Below, one piece after another: positions 8,868 to 17,472 of a stretch of 64,000 nucleotides of DNA (within the stretch, counting starts at the first letter, position 1; each line of letters starts with the position of its first letter). Source of the stretch: Herbiconiux moechotypicola (lineage in GTDB: Bacteria; Actinomycetota; Actinomycetes; Actinomycetales; Microbacteriaceae); assembly GCF_024979255.1 (NCBI RefSeq), contig NZ_JANLCN010000002.1:62001-126000 (forward strand). The letters run 5' to 3'. Below the pieces are notes generated by a model, which did not search any database, had not been told where the DNA came from, and was given only the letters and a program-made list of their open reading frames with translations. A program made the translations under genes and the position numbers.

Positions 8868-11323
8868 GTGGCGATCGGATGAACGGGCGGCCCCGGGCGG
8901 GCGAGCGGTCGGCGGGCGAGCGGCCGGCCGGGGAGCGCAGGCGCGCGCGGCCACGGCGAGCGCCCGCACGGGTGCGGCCGGCCTGGGCGAAGGCCGTCGA
9001 CTGCGGCGTGCTCGCCGCACTGCTGGTGATCGGCGTGCTCGGTTTCGGGCCGGCCTTCGGCGGCTCGGGTTATCTCGTCGCGGGCGTCGGAGGGATCGTG
9101 CTCGGTCTCGCGCTCGGCGTCGCGGGAGCCCTGCTGCGCTGGAACGGCATCGTGCTCACCGCCGTCGCGCTCGGCGTCTATCTCGTGTTCGGCGGGCCGC
9201 TCGCCGCACCCGGCACCACGATCCTCGGGGTCGTGCCCACCCTCGACACGCTCCGCACCCTGGTGCTGGGGCTCGTGTTCTCGTGGAAGGACGTGCTCAC
9301 CCTCGTCACCCCCGTGGGGCAGTTCGACTCCGTGCTCGTGGTGCCCTTCGTCTCGGCGCTGGTCACCTCGGTCGTGGCCGTGAGCCTCGCCCTCCGGCTG
9401 CGGCCGTCGCGCGCCGCCTGGGCGCTGGTGCCCGCGGCGGCACTGCTCGTGACGGGTATCGCCTTCGGCACGCGCGAGGCGGCCTTCCCCGCCGTGCTCG
9501 GGCTCGTGTTCGTGGGTCTCGCGCTGTGCTGGGCCGCGTGGCGGCGGCAGGATGCGCGGGCCTGGGCAGCGCGCGAGACCGCGGTCGGCGGGGCGGACGG
9601 TTCCGCGCCACCCGCGGGGAACGGCACTTCGGCCCGGCGCACCCGGCTCGCCGCCGCGGCGGGGATGGTGGTGGCCGCCCTCGCGGCGGGTTTCGTGGCT
9701 GGAGGACTCCTCGTTCCCGCCACGGCCCGCGAGGTGCTGCGCGATCACATCGAGCCGCCGCTCGACCTGCACGACTACGCCAGTCCGCTGGTCGGGTTCC
9801 GGAGCGTGGTGCGCGACCAGGGAGACGAGTCGCTGTTCGAGGTGACGGGCCTGCCCGATGGCGCGCGCATCCGGCTCGCCACGCTCGACGGATACGACGG
9901 CACGGTCTACGACGTGGCGGGCGACGGGTCGAACGGATCGGGACAGTTCGTGCGGGTGTCGAGCGACATCGCGAACGACGCCGAGGGCGAGCGCACCACC
10001 CTGGAGGTCAGCATCACCGGCCTCGACGGCGTGTGGCTGCCCGACGCCGGGCAGCTCGACTCGCTCGAGTTCACCGACGGCCGGGTGGAGCAGCTCGAGG
10101 GCGCGCTGCACTACAACGCCGCCACCGGCACCGCGCTCGACACGGCGGGACTGGCCGAGGGCGACTCCTACACGCTCGAGACCGTGCTGCCGCCGGTGTT
10201 CAACGACGAGCAGCTGTCGAGCCGAGCCGTCTCGTCGGTGACGCTGCCCCGCGCATCCGGAGTGCCCGACGACATCGGCGCACTGGCCGCCGAGTACGTG
10301 GCCGATGCCGAGACGCCCGTGCAGCAGGTGCGCAACATCGCGGCCGGGCTCGCGGCCGACGGGTTCTTCAGCCACGGGCTCGAGGGCGAGGCGGTGTCGC
10401 GGGCCGGACACGGTGCCGAGCGCATCGCGAGCCTCGTGGGAGCCGAGCAGATGGTGGGCGACGACGAGCAGTACGCCGTGACGATGGCGCTCATGGTGCG
10501 CTCGCTGGGGATGCCGGCGCGCGTGGTGATGGGCTTCTATCCGTCGCAGTACGCCGCCGCGGGCGAGTCGCTCGAGATCACCGGCGACGACGTGCACGCC
10601 TGGGTGGAGGTGCCGTTCGACGGAGCCGGCTGGGTGGCCTTCGACCCCACGCCGCCCGAAGACCAGGTGCCCCTCGACGAGGCGCCCCAACCGAAGTCCG
10701 ACCCGAAGGCGCAGGTGCTGCAGCCGCCGCCCCCGCCGCAGGAGCCGGCCGAGCTGCCGCCGGACATCCGCACCGAGGACACCGCGCAGGACGAGGTGGA
10801 GGAGGAGGGGTTCGACTACCTCCCCGTCTTCCTCGCCGCTGGCGGGGTGCTCGGGCTGCTGATCGTGGTGTTCGGGCCGCTCGTCGTGATCGCGCTGGTC
10901 AAGCTGGCGCAGAGGCGCCGCCGGCGGCGAGCGCCGCGAGCCGCCGACCGCGTGAGCGGAGGCTGGGACGAGATCGTCGACCGTGCCGGCGACCTCGGTT
11001 CTCGCACCCCCGCCGGTGCCACGCGCCGCGACGACGCCCGGCAGCTGTCGGCGGCCTACCCCACCGCGGGCCTCGTGGCGGTCGCGGAGCGTGCCGATGG
11101 CACGGTGTTCGGCCCCGGCGAACCGACGGCGGCCGAGGTGGAGCAGTATTGGACGGAGGTCGACGCGGCCGTGCGCAGCATGACCCGCTCGACCCGGTGG
11201 TGGCGACGGATCGCGGCGAGGTGGTCTGTGCGCTCGCTCGCACGACGGTCGCGCGAGCGGCGCCAGGCGGCGAGAGCGCGCCGCGCCGCCGCCCGGACGG
11301 CGCGAACAGGAGACGACCAGTGA
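8864..11323 (+). CDS. Polytopic transglutaminase-like protein lacking the catalytic cysteine
   Basis: The protein has 819 residues. A basic, Arg/Ala-rich N-terminus is followed by about six TM segments up to residue 235 and another near 265-280. An extracellular region then carries a transglutaminase-core-like domain, followed by a Pro-rich linker, one more TM segment near residue 660 and a basic cytoplasmic tail. This is the TgpA-like architecture found with MoxR and DUF58. In the core motif, where the family usually has GxCEQFA, this protein reads GDDEQYA, so the nucleophilic Cys is replaced by Asp 534 (codon GAC at 10463). The His (DVHAWVEV, His 578) and Asp (AFDPTPPED, Asp 594) are present. 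It is therefore unlikely to act as a normal transglutaminase or cysteine protease; a binding or scaffolding role is my inference. The stop overlaps the next start (GTGA). Confidence 0.88.
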   Translation: MSGDRMNGRPRAGERSAGERPAGERRRARPRRAPARVRPAWAKAVDCGVLAALLVIGVLGFGPAFGGSGYLVAGVGGIVLGLALGVAGALLRWNGIVLTAVALGVYLVFGGPLAAPGTTILGVVPTLDTLRTLVLGLVFSWKDVLTLVTPVGQFDSVLVVPFVSALVTSVVAVSLALRLRPSRAAWALVPAAALLVTGIAFGTREAAFPAVLGLVFVGLALCWAAWRRQDARAWAARETAVGGADGSAPPAGNGTSARRTRLAAAAGMVVAALAAGFVAGGLLVPATAREVLRDHIEPPLDLHDYASPLVGFRSVVRDQGDESLFEVTGLPDGARIRLATLDGYDGTVYDVAGDGSNGSGQFVRVSSDIANDAEGERTTLEVSITGLDGVWLPDAGQLDSLEFTDGRVEQLEGALHYNAATGTALDTAGLAEGDSYTLETVLPPVFNDEQLSSRAVSSVTLPRASGVPDDIGALAAEYVADAETPVQQVRNIAAGLAADGFFSHGLEGEAVSRAGHGAERIASLVGAEQMVGDDEQYAVTMALMVRSLGMPARVVMGFYPSQYAAAGESLEITGDDVHAWVEVPFDGAGWVAFDPTPPEDQVPLDEAPQPKSDPKAQVLQPPPPPQEPAELPPDIRTEDTAQDEVEEEGFDYLPVFLAAGGVLGLLIVVFGPLVVIALVKLAQRRRRRRAPRAADRVSGGWDEIVDRAGDLGSRTPAGATRRDDARQLSAAYPTAGLVAVAERADGTVFGPGEPTAAEVEQYWTEVDAAVRSMTRSTRWWRRIAARWSVRSLARRSRERRQAARARRAAARTARTGDDQ

Positions 11324-12708
11324 CGGATGCCACCTTCCCGTGCGTGCAGTGCGGCTCGGCCGTACCGCGGAGCGCGCAGTTCTGCCTCGTGTGCGGCACT
11401 CCCGTGTCGTCGCGGAGCCAGGCAGCGGCGCTCGGAGCGGCCGCGGGGCAGGCACCGGCGGCCGGCGCAGACGGGCGACCTCTCGACAGCTGGCGGCCCA
11501 CCCCCGCCGCCCCTCCCATCCGGCGCGGCGATCTGATGCCGAGCGGCTACGGCCGCCGCGTCGTGGCCTTCCTGCTCGACGGCGTGATCGGCGCCGCGGT
11601 GTGGCTGGCGGTCACGATGCCCCTCATCGGGCTCGGTGTCATCGCGGTGCAGACCACCGAGTCGGCGATCTCGGTGTCGGGTCTCAGCGCGGTGCTGCTC
11701 ATCCTGCCCGCCGTCCTCTACCCCGTCGCCGAGCTGCTGCTGCAGGCCTTCCTCGGCTTCAGTCTCGGCAAGCTCGCGCTCGGGCTGAGGATCGTCAACG
11801 TCACGTCGCTCGGCAGACCCGGGCTCGGCTGGATGCTGCTGCGCGACGTGTTCGTGGCGGCGGCGTCGCTGGTGTTCTTCATCGGCCAGTACATCGTGTA
11901 CCTCTCGCCGCTCTGGGATTCCGAGCGCATCGGGCGCGGCTGGCACGACCGGCTGGCGCGCACCTGGGTCATCGACGTGAAGGCCGGGCCGAACCCGCTC
12001 AAGGCCCGGCCGGGGCAGCTGGTGCTCGACGAGCCGGTGCAGGATGCGGTGGAGCCGGCGGGGTTCGGTGGCGGGCGGGCGTTCACGCCGGGGTCGGCGG
12101 CGTCGACGGCCGCGATGGCGGGGGGAGCCGCTCCGGTGGCGTCTGCTGCGCGTGTGGTGCCTGCGCCCGTCGTTCCCGCTCCTGTCGCGCCTGCGCCCGT
12201 TGCGCCCGTACCCGCGGCGCCCATCGATCGCGTGCCGGGATTCGCGCCGCCGGTCGACGACGACGCGGAGAGCACCCGGCTGTCGCAGCCCCGGGCTGCC
12301 GTGCGCGCATCCGCACCCGGTGCCCTGGCGCTCGCCTTCCGGCTCGATACGGGGGAGCTCATCCCGATCGTCGGGCACGGCGTGCTCGGGCGCGACCCCG
12401 TGTCGCCCACGGGCGACGCCGCCGACCTCGTCGTCGCCCTCACCGGCGACACGCTCTCGGTGTCGAAGACGCACCTCGAGTTCGGGCTCGACCGCGCCGC
12501 CGACGGGAGCGCGACCGCGGTGTGGGTGAGCGACCGCGGGTCGACCAACGGCACGGCGCTGGTGCGGGCCGACGGGGAGAGGCTGCCCCTCGACCCGGGC
12601 GAGCGCATCCCGGTGCAGGCGGGCGACCGGGTGCAGGTGGGTACGCGGGTGATCTCGGTCGTGGCGGCGGGTGGCGACGCGGCGGCGGGCGGCGGGGCTA
12701 CGGCATGA
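11320..12708 (+). CDS. Zinc-ribbon / RDD membrane / FHA domain protein
   Basis: The protein has 462 residues. I choose GTG 11320, which overlaps the upstream TGA and has AGGAGA at 11309-11314. Three parts are visible. A zinc ribbon has Cys 8, 11, 22 and 25 (CVQC...CLVC). An RDD domain at about 74-220 starts with a GYGRRVVAFLLDG motif and has three or so hydrophobic segments. After a Pro/Ala/Val-rich linker there is a C-terminal FHA domain at about 338-455 with the phosphothreonine-binding pattern GRD, SVSKTHLE and DRGSTNG. FHA domains bind pThr peptides, so this membrane protein is a likely target or docking site for the operon's Ser/Thr kinase. Its TGA overlaps the ATG of the PP2C gene. Confidence 0.88.
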   Translation: MTDATFPCVQCGSAVPRSAQFCLVCGTPVSSRSQAAALGAAAGQAPAAGADGRPLDSWRPTPAAPPIRRGDLMPSGYGRRVVAFLLDGVIGAAVWLAVTMPLIGLGVIAVQTTESAISVSGLSAVLLILPAVLYPVAELLLQAFLGFSLGKLALGLRIVNVTSLGRPGLGWMLLRDVFVAAASLVFFIGQYIVYLSPLWDSERIGRGWHDRLARTWVIDVKAGPNPLKARPGQLVLDEPVQDAVEPAGFGGGRAFTPGSAASTAAMAGGAAPVASAARVVPAPVVPAPVAPAPVAPVPAAPIDRVPGFAPPVDDDAESTRLSQPRAAVRASAPGALALAFRLDTGELIPIVGHGVLGRDPVSPTGDAADLVVALTGDTLSVSKTHLEFGLDRAADGSATAVWVSDRGSTNGTALVRADGERLPLDPGERIPVQAGDRVQVGTRVISVVAAGGDAAAGGGATA

Positions 12709-13571
12709 CCGATCCCGCCACCATCCCCCTCTCCGAGCTGCGCCTCGGAGCCGGGAGCGCGACGCATCCCGGTCTCCGCCGGCGCAGCAACGAGGACTCC
12801 CTGCTCACCGCCTCGCCCGTGTTCCTCGTCGCCGACGGCATGGGCGGTCACGAGGCGGGCGAGGTGGCGAGCGCCCTCGCGGTGGAGTCGTTCGGCGCGC
12901 TCGCCGGCCGGCCGTCGGTCGCGCCCGCGGAGGTGCGCGACGCCTTCGACCGCGCTCGCACCGCCATCGCACGCCTGGCCCACGCGGGATCCCGGCGGGC
13001 CGGCACGACCGTCTCGGGCGTCGCCGTCACCGATGTCGACGGGGTGGCGCACTGGCTCGTCTTCAACCTCGGCGATTCGCGCACCTACCGTTTCGGAGGG
13101 GGTGAGCTCGAGCAGATCAGCGTCGATCACTCGGTCGTGCAGGAGTTGCTCGACGAGGGCTCGCTCGACTCCGCCGCGGCGGCCGTGCACCCCGAGCGCA
13201 ACGTCATCACCCGCGCTCTCGGCGGAGGCGGGGCCTCGCAGCCCGACTACTGGGTGGTGCCCGTGCAGCACGGCGACCGCATCCTGGTGTGCTCCGACGG
13301 CGTCTCGGGCGAGCTCGACCGGGCGGCGCTCGAGCGGGTGCTCCGCGAGGAGCCCGTGCCGCAGGAGGCCGCGGTGCGGCTCGTGCACGAGGGGGTGCTG
13401 CGCGGAGGGCGCGACAACCTCACGGCCGTGGTGGTCGACGCGACGGATGCGCGGGTCACCGCCGCAGAGGGCGACGGGCAGGATGCGCAGCCGGGTTCGG
13501 CCGAGAGCGGGAGCGCGCACGACGAGGACACCATCCCGCGGGGCCGCGTGGGTGCAGGGGGCAGGAGCTGA
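12705..13571 (+). CDS. PP2C-family Ser/Thr protein phosphatase
   Basis: The protein has 288 residues, starts at ATG 12705 (ATGA overlap) and shows all main PPM/PP2C motifs: RRSNEDS, VADGMGGHEAGEVAS with metal-binding Asp and Gly, FNLGDSRTYR, VCSDGVSGEL and GGRDNLTAVVVD. It should be a Mn/Mg-dependent phosphatase reversing the action of the kinase encoded at 15039-16748. There is no TM segment; the C-terminal 30 residues are low-complexity. In other actinobacteria, PP2C, STPK and FHA genes cluster to control cell-wall growth. Here the same trio is inside a type VII-like secretion operon, so the target is more likely the secretion machinery. Confidence 0.93.
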   Translation: MTDPATIPLSELRLGAGSATHPGLRRRSNEDSLLTASPVFLVADGMGGHEAGEVASALAVESFGALAGRPSVAPAEVRDAFDRARTAIARLAHAGSRRAGTTVSGVAVTDVDGVAHWLVFNLGDSRTYRFGGGELEQISVDHSVVQELLDEGSLDSAAAAVHPERNVITRALGGGGASQPDYWVVPVQHGDRILVCSDGVSGELDRAALERVLREEPVPQEAAVRLVHEGVLRGGRDNLTAVVVDATDARVTAAEGDGQDAQPGSAESGSAHDEDTIPRGRVGAGGRS

Positions 13572-13572
13572 G

Positions 13573-15042
13573 ATGACGACCATCCACTACACACCGGGAC
13601 CGTGGCGCGCCGCCGTGACGCCGCAGGGCGTCGCCGTGCTGCCCTCGGGGGTGACCGGTGAGACGCTCGAGCGCATCCGCGCGTCGCTCGCCGCCGGACA
13701 CGGGCTGGGCGCGGTGCTCGAGTCGCTGACGGGGGCGTTCGGCACTAGTCTGCGGTCGATCCCGCCGTTCGCCGTGGCTGCGGTGGAAGGCGGGTCGGTG
13801 CGGCTGGCGGTGCGGGGGCCGCTGGTGGCCGCGGTGACCGAGTCGGGCGGCGGCTACGAGGTCTCCGGGGCCGACGTGACGACGTGGAGCGAACGCGTGG
13901 TGGCGTCGGCGGTCGGCGTGGTGATCGAGACGGGTGCGGAGACGCACGCGCCGGGCGAGCGGTTCGTGATCGCAGACGGCGTGGTGCTCTGCTCGCGGGT
14001 GGAGCTCACTCCGGATGGGAGCGGCGGTGCTGTGGAGGTGCAGCCGGATGAGGCATCCATGGCAGCGGCCCCCACGACATCGATCCCCACCCCGCCGGCC
14101 CTCTCCACCGAGGCACCCACCGGAGATGCGCCCACGTCGGCCGCCTCCCCGGTCGCTTCGCCGGCCGTCTCCCCCGCGGTGGAGGCGGTGATCGACGATC
14201 TGGAGAGCACGCGCGACGAACTGCCCGACGACGCCTACGACCACCTCTGGGGGGCCACCGTCGTCAAGTCGGTCGAGGACGCCGCCGTGCGCGACCTCGA
14301 CGACGAGGAACCCGTCGAGGTCGCGCCGGCACCGTCGACCGCGCCCGACATCGTCGCCGCGGCTCCGTCGTCATCCACGACGGCCCCGGAGCCGCCCGCA
14401 CCGGCGGCACCGGCGGCACCTGTGGCGCCGAGCACGGGACTCATCGACTCGCTCCCCGACTTCGGAGCAGTGGGCGCCCCCACCCCCGGGTTCGATGCCC
14501 GCACCGTGCCCCCCGCGCCCGCCGCGCCCGCCCCTGCCCTCGCGCCCGAAGCCTCCGCCGTCACGCCCGGTGCGGCGGCGGTCGCCGACGACGACCACGA
14601 CGGCCTGACCGTGACGGTGTCCGAGCTCGAGGCCCTGCGCCGGCTGGAGTCGGCCGCGCCGGCGCCGGCCGCGGATTCCGGCGACGGAGCCGACGCGGTC
14701 TCGCTGGGGCGCATCGTGCTGAGCACCGGCGACGTGCATCCGCTCGACCGCCCGGTGGTGATCGGCCGGCGCCCCCGCGCCAACCGGGTGCAGCCCGACC
14801 ACGTGCCGCTGCTCGTCACCGTGCCCAGCCCCGAGCAGGACATCTCGCGCAACCACCTCGAGGTGCGGCTGGAGGGCCGGCACGTGCTCGTCGTCGACCT
14901 CGACACCACGAACGGTTCGGTGCGCCACCGCGTGGGCGCTCCCCCGCTGCGTCTCGCCCCGAACGAGCCCGTGCTCGTGCTCGACGGCGACGTGGTCGAC
15001 CTCGGCGACGGAGTGACCGTCACCTTCGAGGACATCCCGTGA
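13573..15042 (+). CDS. FHA domain protein with long disordered linker
   Basis: The protein has 489 residues and starts at ATG 13573, one base after the PP2C stop, with CAGGAG at 13562-13567. Residues 1-155 form a folded N-terminal domain I do not recognise. It begins with ITYTPG-like sequence (IHYTPGPWRAAV) and shows an ERIRASLAAGHGLGAVLE helix and FAVAAVE/VRLAVRG strands. Residues 155-375 are a Pro/Ala/Glu linker. The C-terminal FHA domain (about 379-489) has intact GRR, DISRNHLE and DTTNG motifs. A cytoplasmic phosphothreonine adaptor is the likely role. Its TGA overlaps the GTG of the kinase gene. Confidence 0.85.
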   Translation: MTTIHYTPGPWRAAVTPQGVAVLPSGVTGETLERIRASLAAGHGLGAVLESLTGAFGTSLRSIPPFAVAAVEGGSVRLAVRGPLVAAVTESGGGYEVSGADVTTWSERVVASAVGVVIETGAETHAPGERFVIADGVVLCSRVELTPDGSGGAVEVQPDEASMAAAPTTSIPTPPALSTEAPTGDAPTSAASPVASPAVSPAVEAVIDDLESTRDELPDDAYDHLWGATVVKSVEDAAVRDLDDEEPVEVAPAPSTAPDIVAAAPSSSTTAPEPPAPAAPAAPVAPSTGLIDSLPDFGAVGAPTPGFDARTVPPAPAAPAPALAPEASAVTPGAAAVADDDHDGLTVTVSELEALRRLESAAPAPAADSGDGADAVSLGRIVLSTGDVHPLDRPVVIGRRPRANRVQPDHVPLLVTVPSPEQDISRNHLEVRLEGRHVLVVDLDTTNGSVRHRVGAPPLRLAPNEPVLVLDGDVVDLGDGVTVTFEDIP

Positions 15043-16748
15043 ACGCGCGCCGGCCTCCCTCCTCGCCCCCGAGCATCCCGGGGTTCGACTACGTCGAACT
15101 GCTGGGCTCCGGTGGATTCGCCGACGTCTTCCTCTACGAGCAGCGACTGCCCCGTCGCCGTGTGGCCATCAAGGTGCTGCTGAGCGAGTCGCTCACCCCC
15201 GGGGCGCGGGAGAGCTTCGACGCCGAGGCGAACCTCATGGCGCAGCTGTCGACGCATCCGTCGATCGTCACGATCTACCAGGCGGGCATCGCCGACGACG
15301 GCCGGCCCTACCTCGCGATGGAGTACTGCCCGAAGCCGAACCTCGGTGCGCGCTACCGCCGGGAGCGCATCGGCGTCGCCGAGGCGCTGCGCATCGGCGT
15401 GCAGGTGGCGGGCGCGGTCGAGACCTCGCACCGCGCGGGGATCCTCCACCGCGACATCAAGCCGGCCAATATTCTCGTGACGGAATACAACCGGCCCGCG
15501 CTCACCGACTTCGGCATCTCGGTTGCCCTCGTCGGGGGCGGGGCCGAGCAGGAGTCGGTCGGGATGTCGATCCCGTGGTCGCCGCCGGAGGTGTTCGCCG
15601 CCGATCCGTCGTCGGGTGCACCGGCCGACATCTACTCGCTCGGCGCCACCGTCTACACGCTGCTCGCGGGCCGCTCGCCGTTCGAAGTGCCCGGTGGCGC
15701 GAACTCGGGGCTCGACCTCATCGCCCGCATCCAGACCGCCCGGCTGCTGCCGACCGGCCGCGCCGACGTGCCGCCCTCGCTCGAGCAGGTTCTCGCGACG
15801 GCCATGGCTCCGGCCGAGGCCGGTCGCTACGACTCCGCGCTCGAGTTCGCGCGCGCGCTGCAGAAGGTGCAGCTCGAGCTGAGCATGGCGGTGACGCCGG
15901 TCGACGTGCTCGACGAGCACGTTCCCGAGGCCCGCGACGACGAGGAGGACGAGGGCAGCACGCGCGTGCGCGGGATCGTGACGATCGATCCGACGGGTCC
16001 GTCGCGGCCGACCGCGGGGGCACCCGGACACACGCAGACCCGCCCGGGTACGCCGCCCGCGCCGGCCTCCGCGCCCTCGTCGCCGCACTCGCCTTCGTCC
16101 CCGTCCTCGCCGAGCCCGGCGACCCTGCCGCCGACACCGGCCCGCCCCTCCCCTACCCCCTCGAGTTCACCAGGCGCATCCGATCCCGGCCCCCGGCCCC
16201 GCGCATCCGCCTCTCACGCCGTGCCGCTCGAACCGGCCGTCGACACCACTCTGCGCCGCCCGCCGGCCCTTGCCGGAGAAGTCGGCGACAGCGCGCATCC
16301 AGACACCCACCGCCCGCCGCGCCGGCGGGCCCTCCCCTACCTCGTCGCCGGCGCCGTGGTGGTGGTGCTGCTCGGTGTCGGTGGACTCGTCTTCGCCCTC
16401 TCGCCCGCCGGCTCCCCGGCGCAGCAGAGCGCCGACGACGCCGAGCAGGCCTCGAGCGCCCCGGTCGACGAGATCGCGGTCGAGACTGTCGCGGCACCGG
16501 CCGAGCTCACCGGCGCTCTCTCCCCCGCGGGCGACTCGGTGGAGTTCACCTGGACGAACCCCGACCCCCGCGACGGCGACACCTACTCCTGGGCCCAGAC
16601 CACCGCGACCGAGACCGGACAGGCCTCGCGCACCGACCAGCCCATGGCCGTGCTGCCCACCACCGCCGGCGCCCCGGTGTGCATCGAGGTGGTCGTCGTG
16701 CGCGGTGACGGCCGGGCCTCCGAACCGGCGAGAGGATGCGCGCCATGA
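15039..16748 (+). CDS. Membrane Ser/Thr protein kinase (PknB-like)
   Basis: This is a 569-residue Hanks-type kinase. The start is GTG 15039, overlapping the previous TGA. The kinase domain (about 15-285) has the glycine loop LGSGGFADVFL, Lys 45 in VAIKVL, HRDIKPANIL with Asp 139, and DFGIS with Asp 157, so it should be active. A Pro/Ser-rich juxtamembrane linker (about 300-430) leads to one TM segment at about 432-455. The extracellular part of about 110 residues resembles a small beta domain (VEFTWTNPDPRDGDTYSW); PASTA repeats are absent. It probably senses something outside the cell and phosphorylates FHA partners encoded on both sides. Its TGA overlaps the next ATG. Confidence 0.93.
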   Translation: MNARRPPSSPPSIPGFDYVELLGSGGFADVFLYEQRLPRRRVAIKVLLSESLTPGARESFDAEANLMAQLSTHPSIVTIYQAGIADDGRPYLAMEYCPKPNLGARYRRERIGVAEALRIGVQVAGAVETSHRAGILHRDIKPANILVTEYNRPALTDFGISVALVGGGAEQESVGMSIPWSPPEVFAADPSSGAPADIYSLGATVYTLLAGRSPFEVPGGANSGLDLIARIQTARLLPTGRADVPPSLEQVLATAMAPAEAGRYDSALEFARALQKVQLELSMAVTPVDVLDEHVPEARDDEEDEGSTRVRGIVTIDPTGPSRPTAGAPGHTQTRPGTPPAPASAPSSPHSPSSPSSPSPATLPPTPARPSPTPSSSPGASDPGPRPRASASHAVPLEPAVDTTLRRPPALAGEVGDSAHPDTHRPPRRRALPYLVAGAVVVVLLGVGGLVFALSPAGSPAQQSADDAEQASSAPVDEIAVETVAAPAELTGALSPAGDSVEFTWTNPDPRDGDTYSWAQTTATETGQASRTDQPMAVLPTTAGAPVCIEVVVVRGDGRASEPARGCAP

Positions 16749-17467
16749 CCGAGACGGCACCCGCGACGAGCGTCGAGTTCTGCGGCGAGTGGTTCGCGCT
16801 CGACCCCGCGCGACCGTTCGAGATCGGGCGCGACGCCGATCTCGACATCGACGACAACCAGTACCTGCACCGGCGTTTTCTGCAGATCTCGCAGATCGAC
16901 GGCATGTGGTGGCTCGCCAACGTGGGGTCGCGACTGTCGGCGACCGTCTCCGACTCGTCTCGCACCATGCAGGCTTGGCTCGCACCGGGCGCCCGCATGC
17001 CGATCGTGTTCGGTCTCACCACGGTCGTGTTCACCGCCGGTCCCACCAGCTACGAGTTCACGGTGCACACCTCGGCGCCCACCTTCGTCGACCTGGCCCC
17101 CGTCGTCGACGCGGGCGGCGCCACCACCGTCGGAGCGGTGACCTTCACCGCCTCGCAGAAGCTGCTCATCCTGGCCCTCGCCGAGACGATGCTGCGGCGC
17201 GAGGGCACCGGCACGAGCGAGATCCCGTCGTCGCAGGCGGCAGCGGAGCGGCTCGGGTGGGCGCTCAGCCGCTTCAACCGCAAGCTCGACAACGTGTGCG
17301 ACAAGCTGAGCCGCAGCGGTGTCGAGGGACTCCGCGGTGGCGTCGGCGCTCTCGCGACGAACCGCCGGGCGCGCCTGGTGGAGTACGCGGTGCTCTCGCG
17401 CCTGGTCACCCGGGCCGACCTCCCGCTGCTCGACGCCCCCCACCCCGACACCGACGACAGGCAGTAA
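16745..17467 (+). CDS. FHA-like protein with predicted C-terminal HTH
   Basis: The protein has 240 residues. ATG 16745 overlaps the kinase stop, matching the ATGA habit of the operon; ATG 16736 is an in-frame alternative. The N-terminal 100 residues look like a degenerate FHA fold: an EIGRD strand is present, but the SxxH and NG motifs are not. After residue 130 a helical region (FTASQKLLILALAETMLRR ... AAAERLGWALSRFNRKLDNV) suggests a winged-helix or HTH fold. I cannot assign a known family with certainty. A link between kinase signalling and transcription of the twin palindromic promoters is an attractive but untested inference. Confidence 0.7.
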   Translation: MTETAPATSVEFCGEWFALDPARPFEIGRDADLDIDDNQYLHRRFLQISQIDGMWWLANVGSRLSATVSDSSRTMQAWLAPGARMPIVFGLTTVVFTAGPTSYEFTVHTSAPTFVDLAPVVDAGGATTVGAVTFTASQKLLILALAETMLRREGTGTSEIPSSQAAAERLGWALSRFNRKLDNVCDKLSRSGVEGLRGGVGALATNRRARLVEYAVLSRLVTRADLPLLDAPHPDTDDRQ

Positions 17468-17472
17468 CCCGG

